DNA of 64,000 nucleotides from Clostridiales bacterium (GCA_018335855.1 JAGXRM010000010.1:62001-126000), one strand, 5' to 3'. Positions 37,580 to 47,476 are shown, counted from the first letter of the stretch. Made by a program: numbers and translations. Notes: generated by a model not told the origin, from the sequence alone.

Positions 37580-38369
37580 CAATTCCACCCTTCCCGGCCA
37601 GGTGGTGGCGAACCTGACGCAGTGCAGATTTCTCAATCCGTGAAACCTGCGCCTGAGAAATACCAATATCGGCGGCGATTTCCGTTTGTGTGCGCCCTTC
37701 AAAAAACCTTGACTCCAGAATTCTCCGCTCCCGCTCTGTCAGGATTTCCAGCGCCTGCCTCAGCGTAATATCCTCTACCCAGATTTCGGCGCAGCTTTTC
37801 GTATCACTTACTAAATCCATCACATACACCGGATCGGTCGTGTCATTAAAAACCGGGTCGTGGAGGGAAACAGGCTCATTACTCGCCTGGTAGGCGACAA
37901 CGACTTCTTCCGGAGTAATCCCCAACTCTTCGGCAATTTCACTGATGGTAGGTTCCCGTAGCAGTTTCCGGGTCAAAAAATCTCTGGCATGCTGCGCTTT
38001 ATGTGCCAGTACTTTTAACGAGCGGCTGACACGGACGGCATTATTATCCCGCAGATGGCGCTTAATTTCACCGATAATCATCGGCACTGCATAGGTGGAA
38101 AAGTGAACATTGTGTCCCAGTTCAAAATTGTCCACCGCTTTCATCAAACCGATACAGCCTACCTGAAACAGATCGTCAATATTTTCTCCACGGTTTTTGA
38201 ACCGCTGCAGGACGCTGAGCACCAACCGTAAATTGCCGCTGATAATTTCCTGCCGCGCACTCATGTCTCCATCCAGTTTTCGGTGAAACAACTCTTTCAT
38301 CTTTGCATTCGTCAGCACAGGCAACTTATATGTGTTTACACCGCAAATATTTACTTTATTCATCTGCAT
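37563..38369 (-). CDS. sigG: Late forespore sigma factor SigG
   Basis: 268 residues. Begins MNKVNICGVNTYKLPVLTN after two residues, diagnostic of sigma G, followed by region 2 (NLRLVLSVLQRFKNRGENIDDLFQ), region 3 and the region 4 HTH (TQTEIAADIGISQAQVSRIEK). Controls late forespore genes. ATG 38369 lies 6 nt after a G-run. A strong sigma F-type promoter lies 29 nt upstream (38398-38427). Confidence 0.96.
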   Translation of the reverse strand: MQMNKVNICGVNTYKLPVLTNAKMKELFHRKLDGDMSARQEIISGNLRLVLSVLQRFKNRGENIDDLFQVGCIGLMKAVDNFELGHNVHFSTYAVPMIIGEIKRHLRDNNAVRVSRSLKVLAHKAQHARDFLTRKLLREPTISEIAEELGITPEEVVVAYQASNEPVSLHDPVFNDTTDPVYVMDLVSDTKSCAEIWVEDITLRQALEILTERERRILESRFFEGRTQTEIAADIGISQAQVSRIEKSALRQVRHHLAGKGGIDDVCG

Positions 38370-38397
38370 GCATATCCCCCCTAATCTTCCTACCGAT

Positions 38398-38427
38398 TAG
38401 TATTGCCAAAATTTTCATGGTATAAAC
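38398..38427 (-). promoter_or_regulatory. Sigma F-type promoter of sigG-spoIIR
   Basis: Minus strand GTTTA (38423-38427), 15-nt spacer, GGCAATACTA (38398-38407). It fits GYWTA and GGHNANAHTR at every position. In B. subtilis, both sigG and spoIIR are sigma F-dependent. Confidence 0.7.
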
Positions 38428-38456
38428 ATTCATTTTTCGAATTGCCAGGGGGCCTT

Positions 38457-38518
38457 TGCAACCCGGGGACGGTTCTCAAGTTGCAAGTCTGCAACTTGAG
38501 AACCGTCCCCGGGTTGCA
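38457..38518. repeat. Perfect 29-bp REP palindrome
   Basis: Arms 38457-38485 and 38490-38518 are exact reverse complements around loop AGTC. Each arm is a REP unit (core GGGGACGGTTC) of the family that surrounds the RAYT gene at 12.2-13.3 kb. It sits between the divergent sigG and nikR promoters. Confidence 0.95.
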
Positions 38519-38524
38519 GAACTC

Positions 38525-38552
38525 TTGAGTGGAGGCAGGAGTTCTGTATTAT
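38525..38552 (+). promoter_or_regulatory. Sigma A promoter of nikR
   Basis: TTGAGT (38525-38530), 16-nt spacer, TATTAT (38547-38552), seven bases after the REP palindrome. The nikR TTG start follows 38 nt after the -10. Confidence 0.65.
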
Positions 38553-38590
38553 GGGGAGAAACTAAGTTATATCAGATTGGAGGGATACGT

Positions 38591-39010
38591 TTGACTGAAT
38601 TGGTCCGCTTTGGTATTTCTATGAATGAACAATTGTTGGAAGCTTTTGATAAAAAAATTGTTGCCCAGGGCTATGTGAACCGCTCCGAAGCCGTGCGTGA
38701 CTTGATTCGCAACCGTCTGGTGGAAATGGAGTGGGAAGATGAAAGTCAGGAAGTGGCGGGGACGATAACTCTGGTTTACGACCACCACGTTCGGGGCCTG
38801 AGTAATCTGCTGACGGAAATGCAGCATGACTGGCATAATATGATTCTTTCATCCACCCATGTCCATCTGGATCACCACAATTGCCTGGAAGTGCTGGTAA
38901 TTAAAGGGCCAGCCGGACAAGCCCGCCTGGTGGCAGACCGCCTGATTGGAGTCAAAGGGGTAAAGCACGGGCAGTTATCCATTACTTCAACAGGGACACA
39001 ATTAAAATAA
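38591..39010 (+). CDS. nikR: Nickel-responsive repressor NikR
   Basis: 139 residues: ribbon-helix-helix ([31 protein letters not shown]) and an ACT-like Ni2+ domain with the ligands in [17 protein letters not shown] (His, His, Cys) plus a His in MQHDWHN. TTG start with GGAGGGATACG upstream; the longer frame reads through the REP palindrome and is rejected. It plausibly controls nickel uptake feeding the lar cofactor, but no operator was recognised here. Confidence 0.93.
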   Translation: MTELVRFGISMNEQLLEAFDKKIVAQGYVNRSEAVRDLIRNRLVEMEWEDESQEVAGTITLVYDHHVRGLSNLLTEMQHDWHNMILSSTHVHLDHHNCLEVLVIKGPAGQARLVADRLIGVKGVKHGQLSITSTGTQLK

Positions 39011-39047
39011 GCTACTAAAAAAGCGGTTCGCTTTTTTAGTAGCTTTC
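39009..39047. terminator. Hairpin terminator between nikR and prmC
   Basis: GCTACTAAAAAAGCG, loop, CGCTTTTTTAGTAGC. T-run lies inside the stem's descending arm in both directions, serving the convergent genes. Confidence 0.75.
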
Positions 39048-39106
39048 GTTGCTTACTATTCTTTGAATCACTAGCCCAAATTATTTCCTGTAAGTGGGTC
39101 CTTTTG

Positions 39107-39964
39107 TCACAATCGGGTGGCGGTGATGACGCGCTCTATGCCTGCCAGGTCTTTGACTTGGCGGGTTTTTTTGTATCCTGCTGTGTGGCAGAGTTGTATG
39201 ACGGAGTGAGCTTGACCCGCTCCTACTTCAAAGGCGAGGATGTCTGGCAGGTGGGAAAGAAGAACCAATTCCCGGGTAAGGCGCCTGTAGAAGGTGAGTC
39301 CGTCTGGTCCACCGTCTAAAGCCTGTAGCGGTTCATGTTCTTTTACACCGGGAGCCAGTCCGTCGATTTCAGCGGTGGGTATATAGGGGGGATTGCTGAC
39401 CACCGCAGTAAAGTGAATCTCCTCTGCAGCTGCAGGAGCGTAAATATCTCCGGTAAGGAGCCTTACCCTGTCTGCCACGCCGTGACGGGCTGCATTGTCG
39501 GCGGCCACAGTGATGGCAGGTAGCGATGTATCGACAGAGGTGACCTGGGCCCCGGGAAGAAGCACGGCAAGCATCACCGCGACGGCACCGCTGCCTGTGC
39601 CCACTTCCAGAATATGCGGCTGACTGTATGGGGCCAGTGCCGCTACGGTTGCCTCCACCAGAAACTCCGTTTCGGGGCGGGGGATGAGCACATCCGGCGT
39701 GACCCGGAAGGGCAGGCCCATAAATTCCCGCTCCCCGCAAATATAGGCGAAGGGTTCTTCCCCGGCACGCCGTGTAATCCAGTCTAAGTACCGGGTATGT
39801 AGTTCTTCGGTCAGCGTCTCCTCGCCATGGGCGTAAATATGGGCCAGAGGAAAGCCGGTGCCGGCACAAAGCAATGCTTCCGCTTCCCGGCGCGGGTTTT
39901 CCACCCCTGCCTCCCTAAGCAGAAAAGAAGCCCTCAGCAGGGCTTCTTTGATTGTTACGCTCAT
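39107..39964 (-). CDS. prmC: Release factor glutamine methyltransferase
   Basis: 285 residues: helical N-terminal domain and a SAM-binding methyltransferase with [12 protein letters not shown] and the catalytic VVSNPPYIP. Methylates the GGQ glutamine of RF1 and RF2. Its ATG overlaps the prfA stop (ATGA), so it is translated with its substrate. Confidence 0.95.
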   Translation of the reverse strand: MSVTIKEALLRASFLLREAGVENPRREAEALLCAGTGFPLAHIYAHGEETLTEELHTRYLDWITRRAGEEPFAYICGEREFMGLPFRVTPDVLIPRPETEFLVEATVAALAPYSQPHILEVGTGSGAVAVMLAVLLPGAQVTSVDTSLPAITVAADNAARHGVADRVRLLTGDIYAPAAAEEIHFTAVVSNPPYIPTAEIDGLAPGVKEHEPLQALDGGPDGLTFYRRLTRELVLLSHLPDILAFEVGAGQAHSVIQLCHTAGYKKTRQVKDLAGIERVITATRL

Positions 39965-41034
39965 CCGTTGTCCACCTGCCTGAGCAGTTCGGCCTGTTCG
40001 TTGGTATTTAGCGCATCCAACATCTCATCCATGTCACCGTCAACAAATTGTTCCAGCTTATACAAGGTCATGCCGATGCGGTGATCGGAAACGCGCCCCT
40101 GAGGGAAGTTATAGGTGCGGATCCGTTCACTGCGGTCTCCACTACCTACCTGTGACTTACGGTTCTGGGCCATTTCCGCAGCCTGCTCTTCCTGAGCTTT
40201 TTCAAAGATACGGGCACGCAGTACCCGCATCGCTTTATCTTTGTTCTTAAGCTGGGACTTTTCGTCCTGGCAGGAAACAACGATGCCGGTGGGCATATGG
40301 GTAATCCTGACTGCTGACTGAGTGGTATTTACACTTTGACCGCCAGGGCCGGTGGAACAAAATACGTCAATCCGCAAATCGTTAGTATTAATATCGACTT
40401 CCACGTCTTCTGCTTCAGGCAGAACAGCCACAGTAGCTGCAGATGTGTGGATACGACCGCTGGATTCTGTTTCCGGAACCCGCTGCACACGGTGAACACC
40501 GCTTTCAAACTTTAAACGGCTGTAAGCGCCCTGGCCTTCAATGACAAAAACAACCTCTTTAAAGCCCCCGATATCGGTGGCGTGGGAGTCGAGAATCTCA
40601 ACGCGCCAGCGCCGGCGCTCGGCGTAGCGGGTATACATACGTAACAGGGTGGCAGCAAACAAGGCTGCTTCCTCGCCGCCGGTTCCCGCCCGGACTTCTA
40701 CGATGACATTTTTATCATCATTGGGATCCTGGGGCAGTAGCAGCATTTTCAGCCTCTGAGCCAGTTCCTCTTTTTTGTCTGTGTTGACAGTCACTTCTTC
40801 TTTGAGGAAGCGGGACATTTCGTCGTCGCCGCTTTCCTGCAGCATTTCTTTCGCTTCCCGCAGATCCTGGACGACCTGTTTATACTCCCGGTAGGCGGTG
40901 ACTATTTCGGAGAGGCGGGCGTGCTCTTTTGTAAGCTTACGCCATTCATCCTGCCGGGAAATCATCTGAGGATCGCTGATTTGCTGCTCCACCAGTTGAT
41001 ACCGTTCTTCTGTTGCCTCTAATTTATCAAACAT
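39961..41034 (-). CDS. prfA: Peptide chain release factor 1
   Basis: 357 residues. [24 protein letters not shown] carries the GGQ motif; [15 protein letters not shown] holds the PxT stop-codon recognition motif (here PET), identifying RF1. Terminates at UAA and UAG. GAGGTG ribosome binding site. Confidence 0.98.
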   Translation of the reverse strand: MFDKLEATEERYQLVEQQISDPQMISRQDEWRKLTKEHARLSEIVTAYREYKQVVQDLREAKEMLQESGDDEMSRFLKEEVTVNTDKKEELAQRLKMLLLPQDPNDDKNVIVEVRAGTGGEEAALFAATLLRMYTRYAERRRWRVEILDSHATDIGGFKEVVFVIEGQGAYSRLKFESGVHRVQRVPETESSGRIHTSAATVAVLPEAEDVEVDINTNDLRIDVFCSTGPGGQSVNTTQSAVRITHMPTGIVVSCQDEKSQLKNKDKAMRVLRARIFEKAQEEQAAEMAQNRKSQVGSGDRSERIRTYNFPQGRVSDHRIGMTLYKLEQFVDGDMDEMLDALNTNEQAELLRQVDNG

Positions 41035-41037
41035 AAA

Positions 41038-41913
41038 TTACACCTCAGTCGTTGGATTGGCGGGCAGAACTGACTGGAGCGCACGAATTGCGACTTCCAA
41101 CTGCCTGTCATCGGGTTCACGGGTCGTCAACCGCTGCAACCACAAACCCGGCGCGGTTAAGTAGCAGAAAAACCGATAGCGGCCTGCCAGTTGAATGACT
41201 TCATAAGAAATCCCGGCTACCACGGGAAGCAGGGAAAGACGCAATACCAGTCTTTGTATCAGCCCCGGCCAACCGAAAAAGGAGAAAAGCAGAATACTTG
41301 TAGCCATAACAAGTAGCAGGAAGCTGGTCCCGCAACGGGGATGCAGCGTTGTGTACTTACGGGCATTGCCCACAGTCAGGTCACCGCCAGCTTCAAAACA
41401 GGCGATGGCTTTATGCTCAGCGCCATGGTACTGAAATACCCGCTGAACATCTTTCATTCTTGAGATGACAAGAATGTAGCACACAAAAATTGTGATACGG
41501 ATTGCGCCTTCCAGCAAATTCAAAAGGACCGGCCGGGCTGTTGACCCGTCGGCAAGAAAACGCACAATCAGGGTCGGCAGGAAAAAGAACAGAGAGACAC
41601 CAAGCACCATGGCAATAATGATAGTAAACGTAAGCTGCCAGCCGGTAAGCTCTTCCTCTTCCTCTTCAAAGGCCTGATTGGCCGAAATGGTTAATGCCCT
41701 GGTTCCTAACACGAGTGCATCAACAAAGGCTACCATGCCACGGAAGACAGGGAGACGCCACAAAAGCTGTCTTTTCCCCGGTGAATTCAGTGTTTCCTGA
41801 TGCAAAAAAATCTCTTTATCCGGTTTCCGGACCGCGATGGCCAACTGATCCTGGTGGCGCATCATGACTCCTTCAATAACTGCCTGGCCACCGACTTTAG
41901 AGGTAGCTGACAT
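41038..41913 (-). CDS. DUF1385 (YqhQ-like) membrane protein
   Basis: About 291 residues with VGGQAVIEGVMMRHQDQLAIAVRKP at the start (family signature), four to five membrane helices, and HGAEHKAIACFEAG in the middle. Function unknown. ATG 41913 has GGAGGG upstream. Located between rpmE and prfA, an order frequent in Clostridia. Confidence 0.9.
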   Translation of the reverse strand: MSATSKVGGQAVIEGVMMRHQDQLAIAVRKPDKEIFLHQETLNSPGKRQLLWRLPVFRGMVAFVDALVLGTRALTISANQAFEEEEEELTGWQLTFTIIIAMVLGVSLFFFLPTLIVRFLADGSTARPVLLNLLEGAIRITIFVCYILVISRMKDVQRVFQYHGAEHKAIACFEAGGDLTVGNARKYTTLHPRCGTSFLLLVMATSILLFSFFGWPGLIQRLVLRLSLLPVVAGISYEVIQLAGRYRFFCYLTAPGLWLQRLTTREPDDRQLEVAIRALQSVLPANPTTEV

Positions 41914-42008
41914 TTTTTCCCTCCGTCCCAAATCTACCCTTTAGGGCTGTCCGCCTACGGCGGCAGTACTCTTTCATTTCTCTATTGCAGCTCTTCATTA
42001 CTTACAGT

Positions 42009-42040
42009 AAAAAAAGAGCAGCGTCAGACGCTGCTTCTCT
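42009..42040 (-). terminator. Terminator of rpmE
   Basis: Minus strand AGCAGCG..CGCTGCT hairpin followed by CTTTTTTTAC, directly after the rpmE stop. Confidence 0.85.
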
Positions 42041-42044
42041 CTAA

Positions 42045-42242
42045 TTACATGCCGTACTTACGTTTAAACCGCTCCACGCGTCCACCGGTATCGATAAACT
42101 TTTGTTTCCCCGTAAAGAACGGATGACAACTGGAACAGATATCCACCTTTAAGTCTTTTTTGGTTGAGCCTGTCTCAAAGGAACTTCCACAAGCACAGGA
42201 TACAGTGGTCTTTTCGTATTTAGGATGTATTTTTTCTTTCAC
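42045..42242 (-). CDS. rpmE: 50S ribosomal protein L31
   Basis: 65 residues. Zinc-type L31 with CACG and CSSCH pairs. Start GTG 42242 behind GAGAGGTG gives the family length; the ATG eight codons upstream would overlap the ribosome binding site. Confidence 0.95.
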   Translation of the reverse strand: MKEKIHPKYEKTTVSCACGSSFETGSTKKDLKVDICSSCHPFFTGKQKFIDTGGRVERFKRKYGM

Positions 42243-42312
42243 TTGACTCACCTCTCTCGCCATCAAAATCCACGTATTCTATAATAACACAAGGTTTGCC
42301 AGTGCGCAATAG

Positions 42313-43290
42313 TTAGGGGAGGTGTTTTAACGGATTTTGATGCTTACCCTCAAAAATCAATTCCAAATGGAGATGGGGCCCGGTGGAGTTTCCCGTCTGT
42401 CCTACTGCAGCTATTTTTTCGCCCTTCTGCACTGCCTGACCGCTCTTTACGTAAAGCTTTGAGGCATGGGCATACAGTGATTCCCATCCGTCATGATGAT
42501 TTAGGTGGATCATGTAGCCATAACCCGTGCGCCAGCCCGATTCCACTACGGTTCCGGCAGCCACTGCGACGATTGGAGTTCCCGTTTTCGTGGCAATATC
42601 AATACCATAATGAAATCTGCCCCAACGGGGACCGTAGCCCGAGGAGATATTCCCCTGAGTCGGCCAGATAAAGCCAGTCGTTCGGGAGGCTGTTCGTGAA
42701 GCAACCACCACATCCCTTTTCGGTTCAGCAATGGTAGTTGTTACAGTACTGGCGGCAACGGTTGCACCGGGAATGACGATTTGCTGTCCAAGCTGCAACC
42801 GGTGGGGGTCACTGATACTATTGGCCACCAGAATATCGTTCATGCTAACGCGATAACGTATAGCCAGGTCCCAGATTGTTTCCCCGCGGGTTAGTTTATG
42901 GACAGCTCCGGAAACATCTGCTATTTGTGATGGAGCTTCTTTCACGGCAGGCTCTTCTTTAACCACATAAAGGATTTGCCCCTCACGGATAAAATGAGGA
43001 TTGACCAAGCCGTTATCAGCCATAATGCGGTGTACGGCAGTATTATACCTGACTGCAATCCGTCCCAGTGTTTCACCCCGGGCTACCCGGTGCTCAACTA
43101 CCGCGTTCCGCGCTTCTTGCTGCCTTTCTGCAAATACAGTTAATTGCCGCAGGTATAAGGGTGTCACCGTGTCAGCCGGAATATGGCCGGCAGATGTATC
43201 GCCGACGAACGCCCAGGCGCTGCCGGGAATAATCAGGAGCAAGCCAAAAGCCAGTACCGTTAGAAAGCTATTTCTATATATCATTTTCAT
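42313..43290 (-). CDS. Secreted peptidoglycan hydrolase, two LysM plus M23
   Basis: 325 residues: signal peptide (1-27), LysM 1 (about 66-111, EHRVARGETLGRIAVRYNT), LysM 2 (about 130-175), and an M23 zinc endopeptidase (about 208-322). All metal-ligand motifs are present: HYGIDIA, LYAHAS and HLHLE, unlike the spoIIQ-like gene. Probably cuts peptide crosslinks in the wall. A palindrome lies 26 nt upstream of the ATG. Confidence 0.93.
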   Translation of the reverse strand: MKMIYRNSFLTVLAFGLLLIIPGSAWAFVGDTSAGHIPADTVTPLYLRQLTVFAERQQEARNAVVEHRVARGETLGRIAVRYNTAVHRIMADNGLVNPHFIREGQILYVVKEEPAVKEAPSQIADVSGAVHKLTRGETIWDLAIRYRVSMNDILVANSISDPHRLQLGQQIVIPGATVAASTVTTTIAEPKRDVVVASRTASRTTGFIWPTQGNISSGYGPRWGRFHYGIDIATKTGTPIVAVAAGTVVESGWRTGYGYMIHLNHHDGWESLYAHASKLYVKSGQAVQKGEKIAAVGQTGNSTGPHLHLELIFEGKHQNPLKHLP

Positions 43291-43315
43291 GTAAATTCCA
43301 CCTCACTAAACAAAA

Positions 43316-43336
43316 ACGTTGTGAGCGTCACAACGT
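43316..43336. promoter_or_regulatory. 21-bp palindrome upstream of the LysM-M23 gene
   Basis: ACGTTGTGA GCG TCACAACGT: perfect 9-bp arms with a 3-nt centre, 26-46 nt before the start codon. Likely an operator; no cognate regulator was identified. Confidence 0.55.
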
Positions 43337-43431
43337 CCGAATCAAAGATATCGTTAAGTTTTCCCATAATTAAAAAAAATATTCAGCCCTGGGGCCAAAT
43401 ACTGTTTACAAGGAGCGTATTCCAAGTCTTT

Positions 43432-44415
43432 TTAAACCAGGAACAACAGTGTCATAGCTAAAACATATCCTACAATGATGGCAATGGAATCGTAACCCAA
43501 ACGGATAAAACTGCGCTGTGACCGGTAAATAAGGCCGATAACAGCGATGGACGTCAGAATGACGGACATTAAGGCAGTGACCAGGTGACCGGAACTGACG
43601 GCATGAAGGATAGGGCCCCCTGTGTAAAAGATGTCGGCAAAGAAGATAATCACCAGATTAAACAGATTTGCCCCGAAGATGTTGCCGATGGCCATATCAA
43701 ATATCCCCAGGCGGGCGGCGGTAAAGGTGGTGACAACTTCCGGCAAAGACGTGGTAACCGCAATAAAGAAGGAACCGACCAGGGTCTGGCCCAGACCTGT
43801 CCGGATTGCAATGGCATCCCCGGTATCGGCCAACGATATCCCGGCGAACACAATGACTACGGCTGCCGCAAGAAACCAGAGAACAGCTTGTACCAGAGAC
43901 TGATTTCTTTCGGCCAGATCGATGGTTGCGTCCTCAACGGCATGACGTCTTTCAAAACGGGCCAGAAGCCAGTTACCGAAGACATAAAAAAATGGAAGGG
44001 CCAGAATGTCCAGGCCAAGCCGTCCGATACGGATTGGGAAAGGGATGACCATAATAATGGCAACGTAGCAGGTGATGATGATCCCCATAGTCGCTGTAAA
44101 AATATGTCTCTGGCTGACACGGTTGAGAATCGGGGTGGGGCCGTGGGTTAAATCAATCATGGCAATAATGGTGACGTTAAACATGTTGCTGCCAAAAACA
44201 TTCCCTAAAGAAAGATCCGGGGCAAGAATAACGGCAGCTCGCCAACTGGTCACTAATTCGGGGAGAGATGTGGCCAGAGGCAACAGGAAAACACCGGCCC
44301 AAAGCGCTCCCAGGCCGGTGTATTCCGCAATGGTTTCGGCGCTGCGTGTTAGTCTTGTTCCGGCCAGTACTATTAACAACGCGCTCACCAAAAATTGTAT
44401 CCACAGCATTGTCAT
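43432..44415 (-). CDS. Sodium/calcium antiporter family protein
   Basis: 327 residues, ten or so membrane helices in two inverted repeats, each with a CaCA alpha motif: LPLATSLPELVTSW with GNVFGSNMFN, and AVTTSLPEVVTTF with GNIFGANLFN. Predicted cation/Ca2+ exchange. ATG 44415 follows GAAGAGGCG. Confidence 0.92.
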   Translation of the reverse strand: MTMLWIQFLVSALLIVLAGTRLTRSAETIAEYTGLGALWAGVFLLPLATSLPELVTSWRAAVILAPDLSLGNVFGSNMFNVTIIAMIDLTHGPTPILNRVSQRHIFTATMGIIITCYVAIIMVIPFPIRIGRLGLDILALPFFYVFGNWLLARFERRHAVEDATIDLAERNQSLVQAVLWFLAAAVVIVFAGISLADTGDAIAIRTGLGQTLVGSFFIAVTTSLPEVVTTFTAARLGIFDMAIGNIFGANLFNLVIIFFADIFYTGGPILHAVSSGHLVTALMSVILTSIAVIGLIYRSQRSFIRLGYDSIAIIVGYVLAMTLLFLV

Positions 44416-44495
44416 GCTATCGCCTCTTCCGGAATTTCTGAACAACACGCAGCGTCCGTAACATAATAAGTCTATCGTACACGCGCGTTACTTGA

Positions 44496-45482
44496 TTATT
44501 CCTGCGAGCAGCCGGCGGAACGGGCCACATAGTAAGGTTTTTTCTCTAAGGAGTGGGTCGCCGAAATATTACGGATTGTGCCTGTCTTGCCCCGCATAAC
44601 CAGGGAGTGGGTCCTGGCAGTCTGCCCGCTGTATCGTACACCGCGGAGCATATCTCCATCCGTGATGCCTGTGGCAGCAAAGAATATATCGTCCCCGATG
44701 ACCAGGTCATCCAGCAGCAGAAGCTTGTTTGCATCTTCCAGGCCCATTTTATGCACCCGGCGTAATTCTTCTTCTCCGTCAGGTTTTAGCCGGCCCTGCA
44801 TTTCTCCGCCCAAACATTTCAGGGCGGCGGCAGCGATCACTCCTTCAGGTGCACCCCCGGTGCCAAAAAGGATATCCACACCGGTATCTTCAATAGCAGT
44901 GGCAATGGCTGCAGATACATCGCCGTCAGTAATTAACTTAACGCGGGCACCTGCAGCCCGGATTTCTGCAATGATCTTCGCGTGACGCGGCCTGTCAAGG
45001 ATAATGGCCGTAAGGTCACGAACATCTCTTTCCAGTGCCCGGGCCACCGCTCTTAAATTATCGGCCACAGGTGCATCCAGATTAATGCAGCCTTTGGCAC
45101 GGGGCCCCACAGCGATTTTGTCCATATAAATATCAGGCGCATGGAGCAGGCATCCCTCGGGAGCTACTGCAACGACGGAAAGTGCGTTGGGCAAACCTTT
45201 TGAGACCAGATTCGTTCCTTCCAGCGGATCCACGGCAATATCCACGCGGGGATCAACCCCGGTGCCAACTTTTTCACCAATATAAAGCATGGGCGCTTCG
45301 TCCATTTCCCCTTCACCGATAACAACTGTCCCTGTAACATGCACCGTATCAAATACTCTGCGCATAGCATCCACCGCAGCCTGGTCGGCAGCTTCTTTAT
45401 CCCCCCGGCCCATTAACCGCCCGGAAGCTAATGCTGCAGCCTCCGTAACCCGGACAAACTCCAGAGCCAACTCTCTTTCCAT
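44496..45482 (-). CDS. glpX: Fructose-1,6-bisphosphatase class II
   Basis: 328 residues with [23 protein letters not shown] and [10 protein letters not shown]. Dephosphorylates FBP in gluconeogenesis. ATG 45482 behind GGGGGGAG. Forms a carbon cluster with tal and fba upstream. The rpmE-glpX-tal-fba-spo0F order parallels B. subtilis. Confidence 0.96.
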   Translation of the reverse strand: MERELALEFVRVTEAAALASGRLMGRGDKEAADQAAVDAMRRVFDTVHVTGTVVIGEGEMDEAPMLYIGEKVGTGVDPRVDIAVDPLEGTNLVSKGLPNALSVVAVAPEGCLLHAPDIYMDKIAVGPRAKGCINLDAPVADNLRAVARALERDVRDLTAIILDRPRHAKIIAEIRAAGARVKLITDGDVSAAIATAIEDTGVDILFGTGGAPEGVIAAAALKCLGGEMQGRLKPDGEEELRRVHKMGLEDANKLLLLDDLVIGDDIFFAATGITDGDMLRGVRYSGQTARTHSLVMRGKTGTIRNISATHSLEKKPYYVARSAGCSQE

Positions 45483-45529
45483 ATTAATTTCTCCCCCCGA
45501 ATGTAGCTGATTTAACGTTTCTATTTCCC

Positions 45530-46168
45530 CTACGCACTGTGCCAATCTGCCAAAAACCGCTCTACGCCTAAATCTGTCAGTGGATGTTTGAACATTTGTT
45601 TTAGTACGGAAAAAGGTATTGTGGCAATATCCGCACCGGCGCCGGCCACATCCGCTACATGCAGCGGATGCCGGATACTGGCGGCAATAATTTCGCTCTT
45701 CAGAGAGTATATGCGAAAAATGCGGGTAATATCTGCAACCAAGCCTACACCGTCGTGACCCAAATCATCCAGCCTGCCCAGAAACGGACTGATGTAAGCT
45801 GCACCGGCTTTTGCTGCCAGTAACGCCTGGTTGAATGAAAAAACCAGGGTCACATTTGTAGGAATCCCCAGCTTTTTTAGTTCCACAACCGCTTTTAGTC
45901 CTTCTGCGGTCATTGGCACTTTAATAACAATCTGCGGCGCGATTCCCGCCAGTTCCCGCCCTTCTTTCACCATCCCGGCGGTATCCGTCGCAATCACTTC
46001 GGCTGAAACAGGGCCGGGTATCATGCGGCAGATGTCTGCTAACAATTTTTTAAAATCGCCACCAACTTTTGCAACAAGGGAGGGATTCGTCGTAATGCCG
46101 TCGATTACACCCCAAGCAGACGCTTCTTCAATTTCATGAAGATTGGCGGTATCCAGAAACAGTTTCAT
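45530..46168 (-). CDS. tal: Transaldolase-like / fructose-6-phosphate aldolase
   Basis: 212 residues, short transaldolase type. [28 protein letters not shown] and QIVIKVPMT (Schiff-base Lys). Whether it acts as a transaldolase or an FSA is not decidable here. GGGGTGAG ribosome binding site. Confidence 0.93.
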   Translation of the reverse strand: MKLFLDTANLHEIEEASAWGVIDGITTNPSLVAKVGGDFKKLLADICRMIPGPVSAEVIATDTAGMVKEGRELAGIAPQIVIKVPMTAEGLKAVVELKKLGIPTNVTLVFSFNQALLAAKAGAAYISPFLGRLDDLGHDGVGLVADITRIFRIYSLKSEIIAASIRHPLHVADVAGAGADIATIPFSVLKQMFKHPLTDLGVERFLADWHSA

Positions 46169-46180
46169 GTAAACTCACCC

Positions 46181-47035
46181 CTATGCTTTTCCACTGCAGC
46201 CAAAGAGGCGCATTTTTCCTTTGATGATCGCTTTCATCTCTTCTTTGGCCGGTCCAATAATCTTACGCGGGTCGTATTCTCCCGGATTATTCTGTACAAC
46301 CTGCTGCACACCACGGGTAAATGCCAGCCGCAGTTCAGTGTCAATGTTTATTTTACGTACACCAAGTTCTATGGCCCGCCGGACACTGTCCGCGGGGACT
46401 CCGGATGCGCCGTGCAAAACAATGGGAATATCTACAATCTTATTAATTGTGTCCAGCCGGTTAAAGTCAAGCTTAGGCTCTCCTTTATATGTACCATGGG
46501 CCGTACCAATGGCGACAGCAAGCGCGTCCACTCCCGATTCCCTGACAAACCGTTCCGCTTCACCGGGATCGGTAAAAAGAGCATCCCGTTCGTCCACAGA
46601 TATGTCATCTTCCGTACCGCCGATTTTACCCAGCTCTCCTTCCACAGAGAACCCCATCGCATGAGCCACATCGACAACTTTTCGCGTGGCGGCGATATTT
46701 TCGTCCAGAGAGTATTTGGATCCGTCAAACATTACAGATGTGAAGCCGTGCTTTAAGCAAAGCATTGTTTGTTCAAAGCTGGTGCCGTGGTCCAAATGCA
46801 GGACGACAGGGATGGACGAAGACTCCACCGCGGCAGCGACTATGGCAGTAATATAGCGAATACCGGCATATTTTAATGCACCCTGGCTGGCCTGTAAAAT
46901 TACCGGCGCTCTTTCTTCTTCTGCGGCTTCCACAATAGCCTGAACAATTTCCATATTATTGGTGTTAAACGCTCCAACAGCATAACTGCCGCGTTCCGCG
47001 TCGGCCAATACTTCACGGAGTGTTACAAAAGGCAT
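46181..47035 (-). CDS. fba: Class II fructose-bisphosphate aldolase
   Basis: 284 residues, zinc-dependent aldolase: LHLDHGTSFE, VEGELGKIGG, GTAHGTYKGEP and VLHGASGVP give the metal and substrate ligands. Cleaves FBP to DHAP and G3P. CAGGAGGAG ribosome binding site; 12 nt before tal. Confidence 0.96.
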   Translation of the reverse strand: MPFVTLREVLADAERGSYAVGAFNTNNMEIVQAIVEAAEEERAPVILQASQGALKYAGIRYITAIVAAAVESSSIPVVLHLDHGTSFEQTMLCLKHGFTSVMFDGSKYSLDENIAATRKVVDVAHAMGFSVEGELGKIGGTEDDISVDERDALFTDPGEAERFVRESGVDALAVAIGTAHGTYKGEPKLDFNRLDTINKIVDIPIVLHGASGVPADSVRRAIELGVRKINIDTELRLAFTRGVQQVVQNNPGEYDPRKIIGPAKEEMKAIIKGKMRLFGCSGKA

Positions 47036-47055
47036 TTTTACTCCTCCTGATACAA

Positions 47056-47427
47056 TTAAGCACTTTCGGCCCGTAACTTAGAAGCAACTACGTCTTTTAG
47101 TTCTTCAATATCAAACGGCTTAGAGATGTATCCAGCCGCCCCGCGGCGTGCTGCTTCCTTGAGGACTTCCAGTTCCTCGTAGGCTGTCATAATCATGATG
47201 ATCACCTGGGGGCAAACTTTTTTTAATTGTGTTAGTGTTTCCAGGCCATCCATTCCTGACATTTTCATATCGAGAAGGACGAGGTCAACCGTCTCCTGCC
47301 CGATCATCTTAATTGCCTCATTTCCGCCGGCGGCGGTGATAACTTTGTATCCGGCGCCCTGCAACACCTCATGCAATAATTTACGAATTCCGACGCGATC
47401 GTCAACAACCATGACTGTCCTTACCAT
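47056..47427 (-). CDS. spo0F: Sporulation response regulator Spo0F
   Basis: 123 residues, a single receiver domain. Acidic pair DD at 9-10, phospho-acceptor Asp in LVLLDMKMSGMDG, then MTAYEE and SKPFDIEEL. No output domain, as for Spo0F, the phosphorelay intermediate. Position beside fba matches B. subtilis. A sigma H-type promoter lies upstream. Confidence 0.92.
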   Translation of the reverse strand: MVRTVMVVDDRVGIRKLLHEVLQGAGYKVITAAGGNEAIKMIGQETVDLVLLDMKMSGMDGLETLTQLKKVCPQVIIMIMTAYEELEVLKEAARRGAAGYISKPFDIEELKDVVASKLRAESA

Positions 47428-47476
47428 ACAATACGCCTCCCGGAGAGTATTTCAGCAGATAATTACGTCCCTAAAT

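Noticed and set aside
38456-38590. Extended N-terminus of NikR
   Set aside because: The longer frame runs through the REP palindrome and includes the promoter; the TTG at 38591 has a good ribosome binding site.
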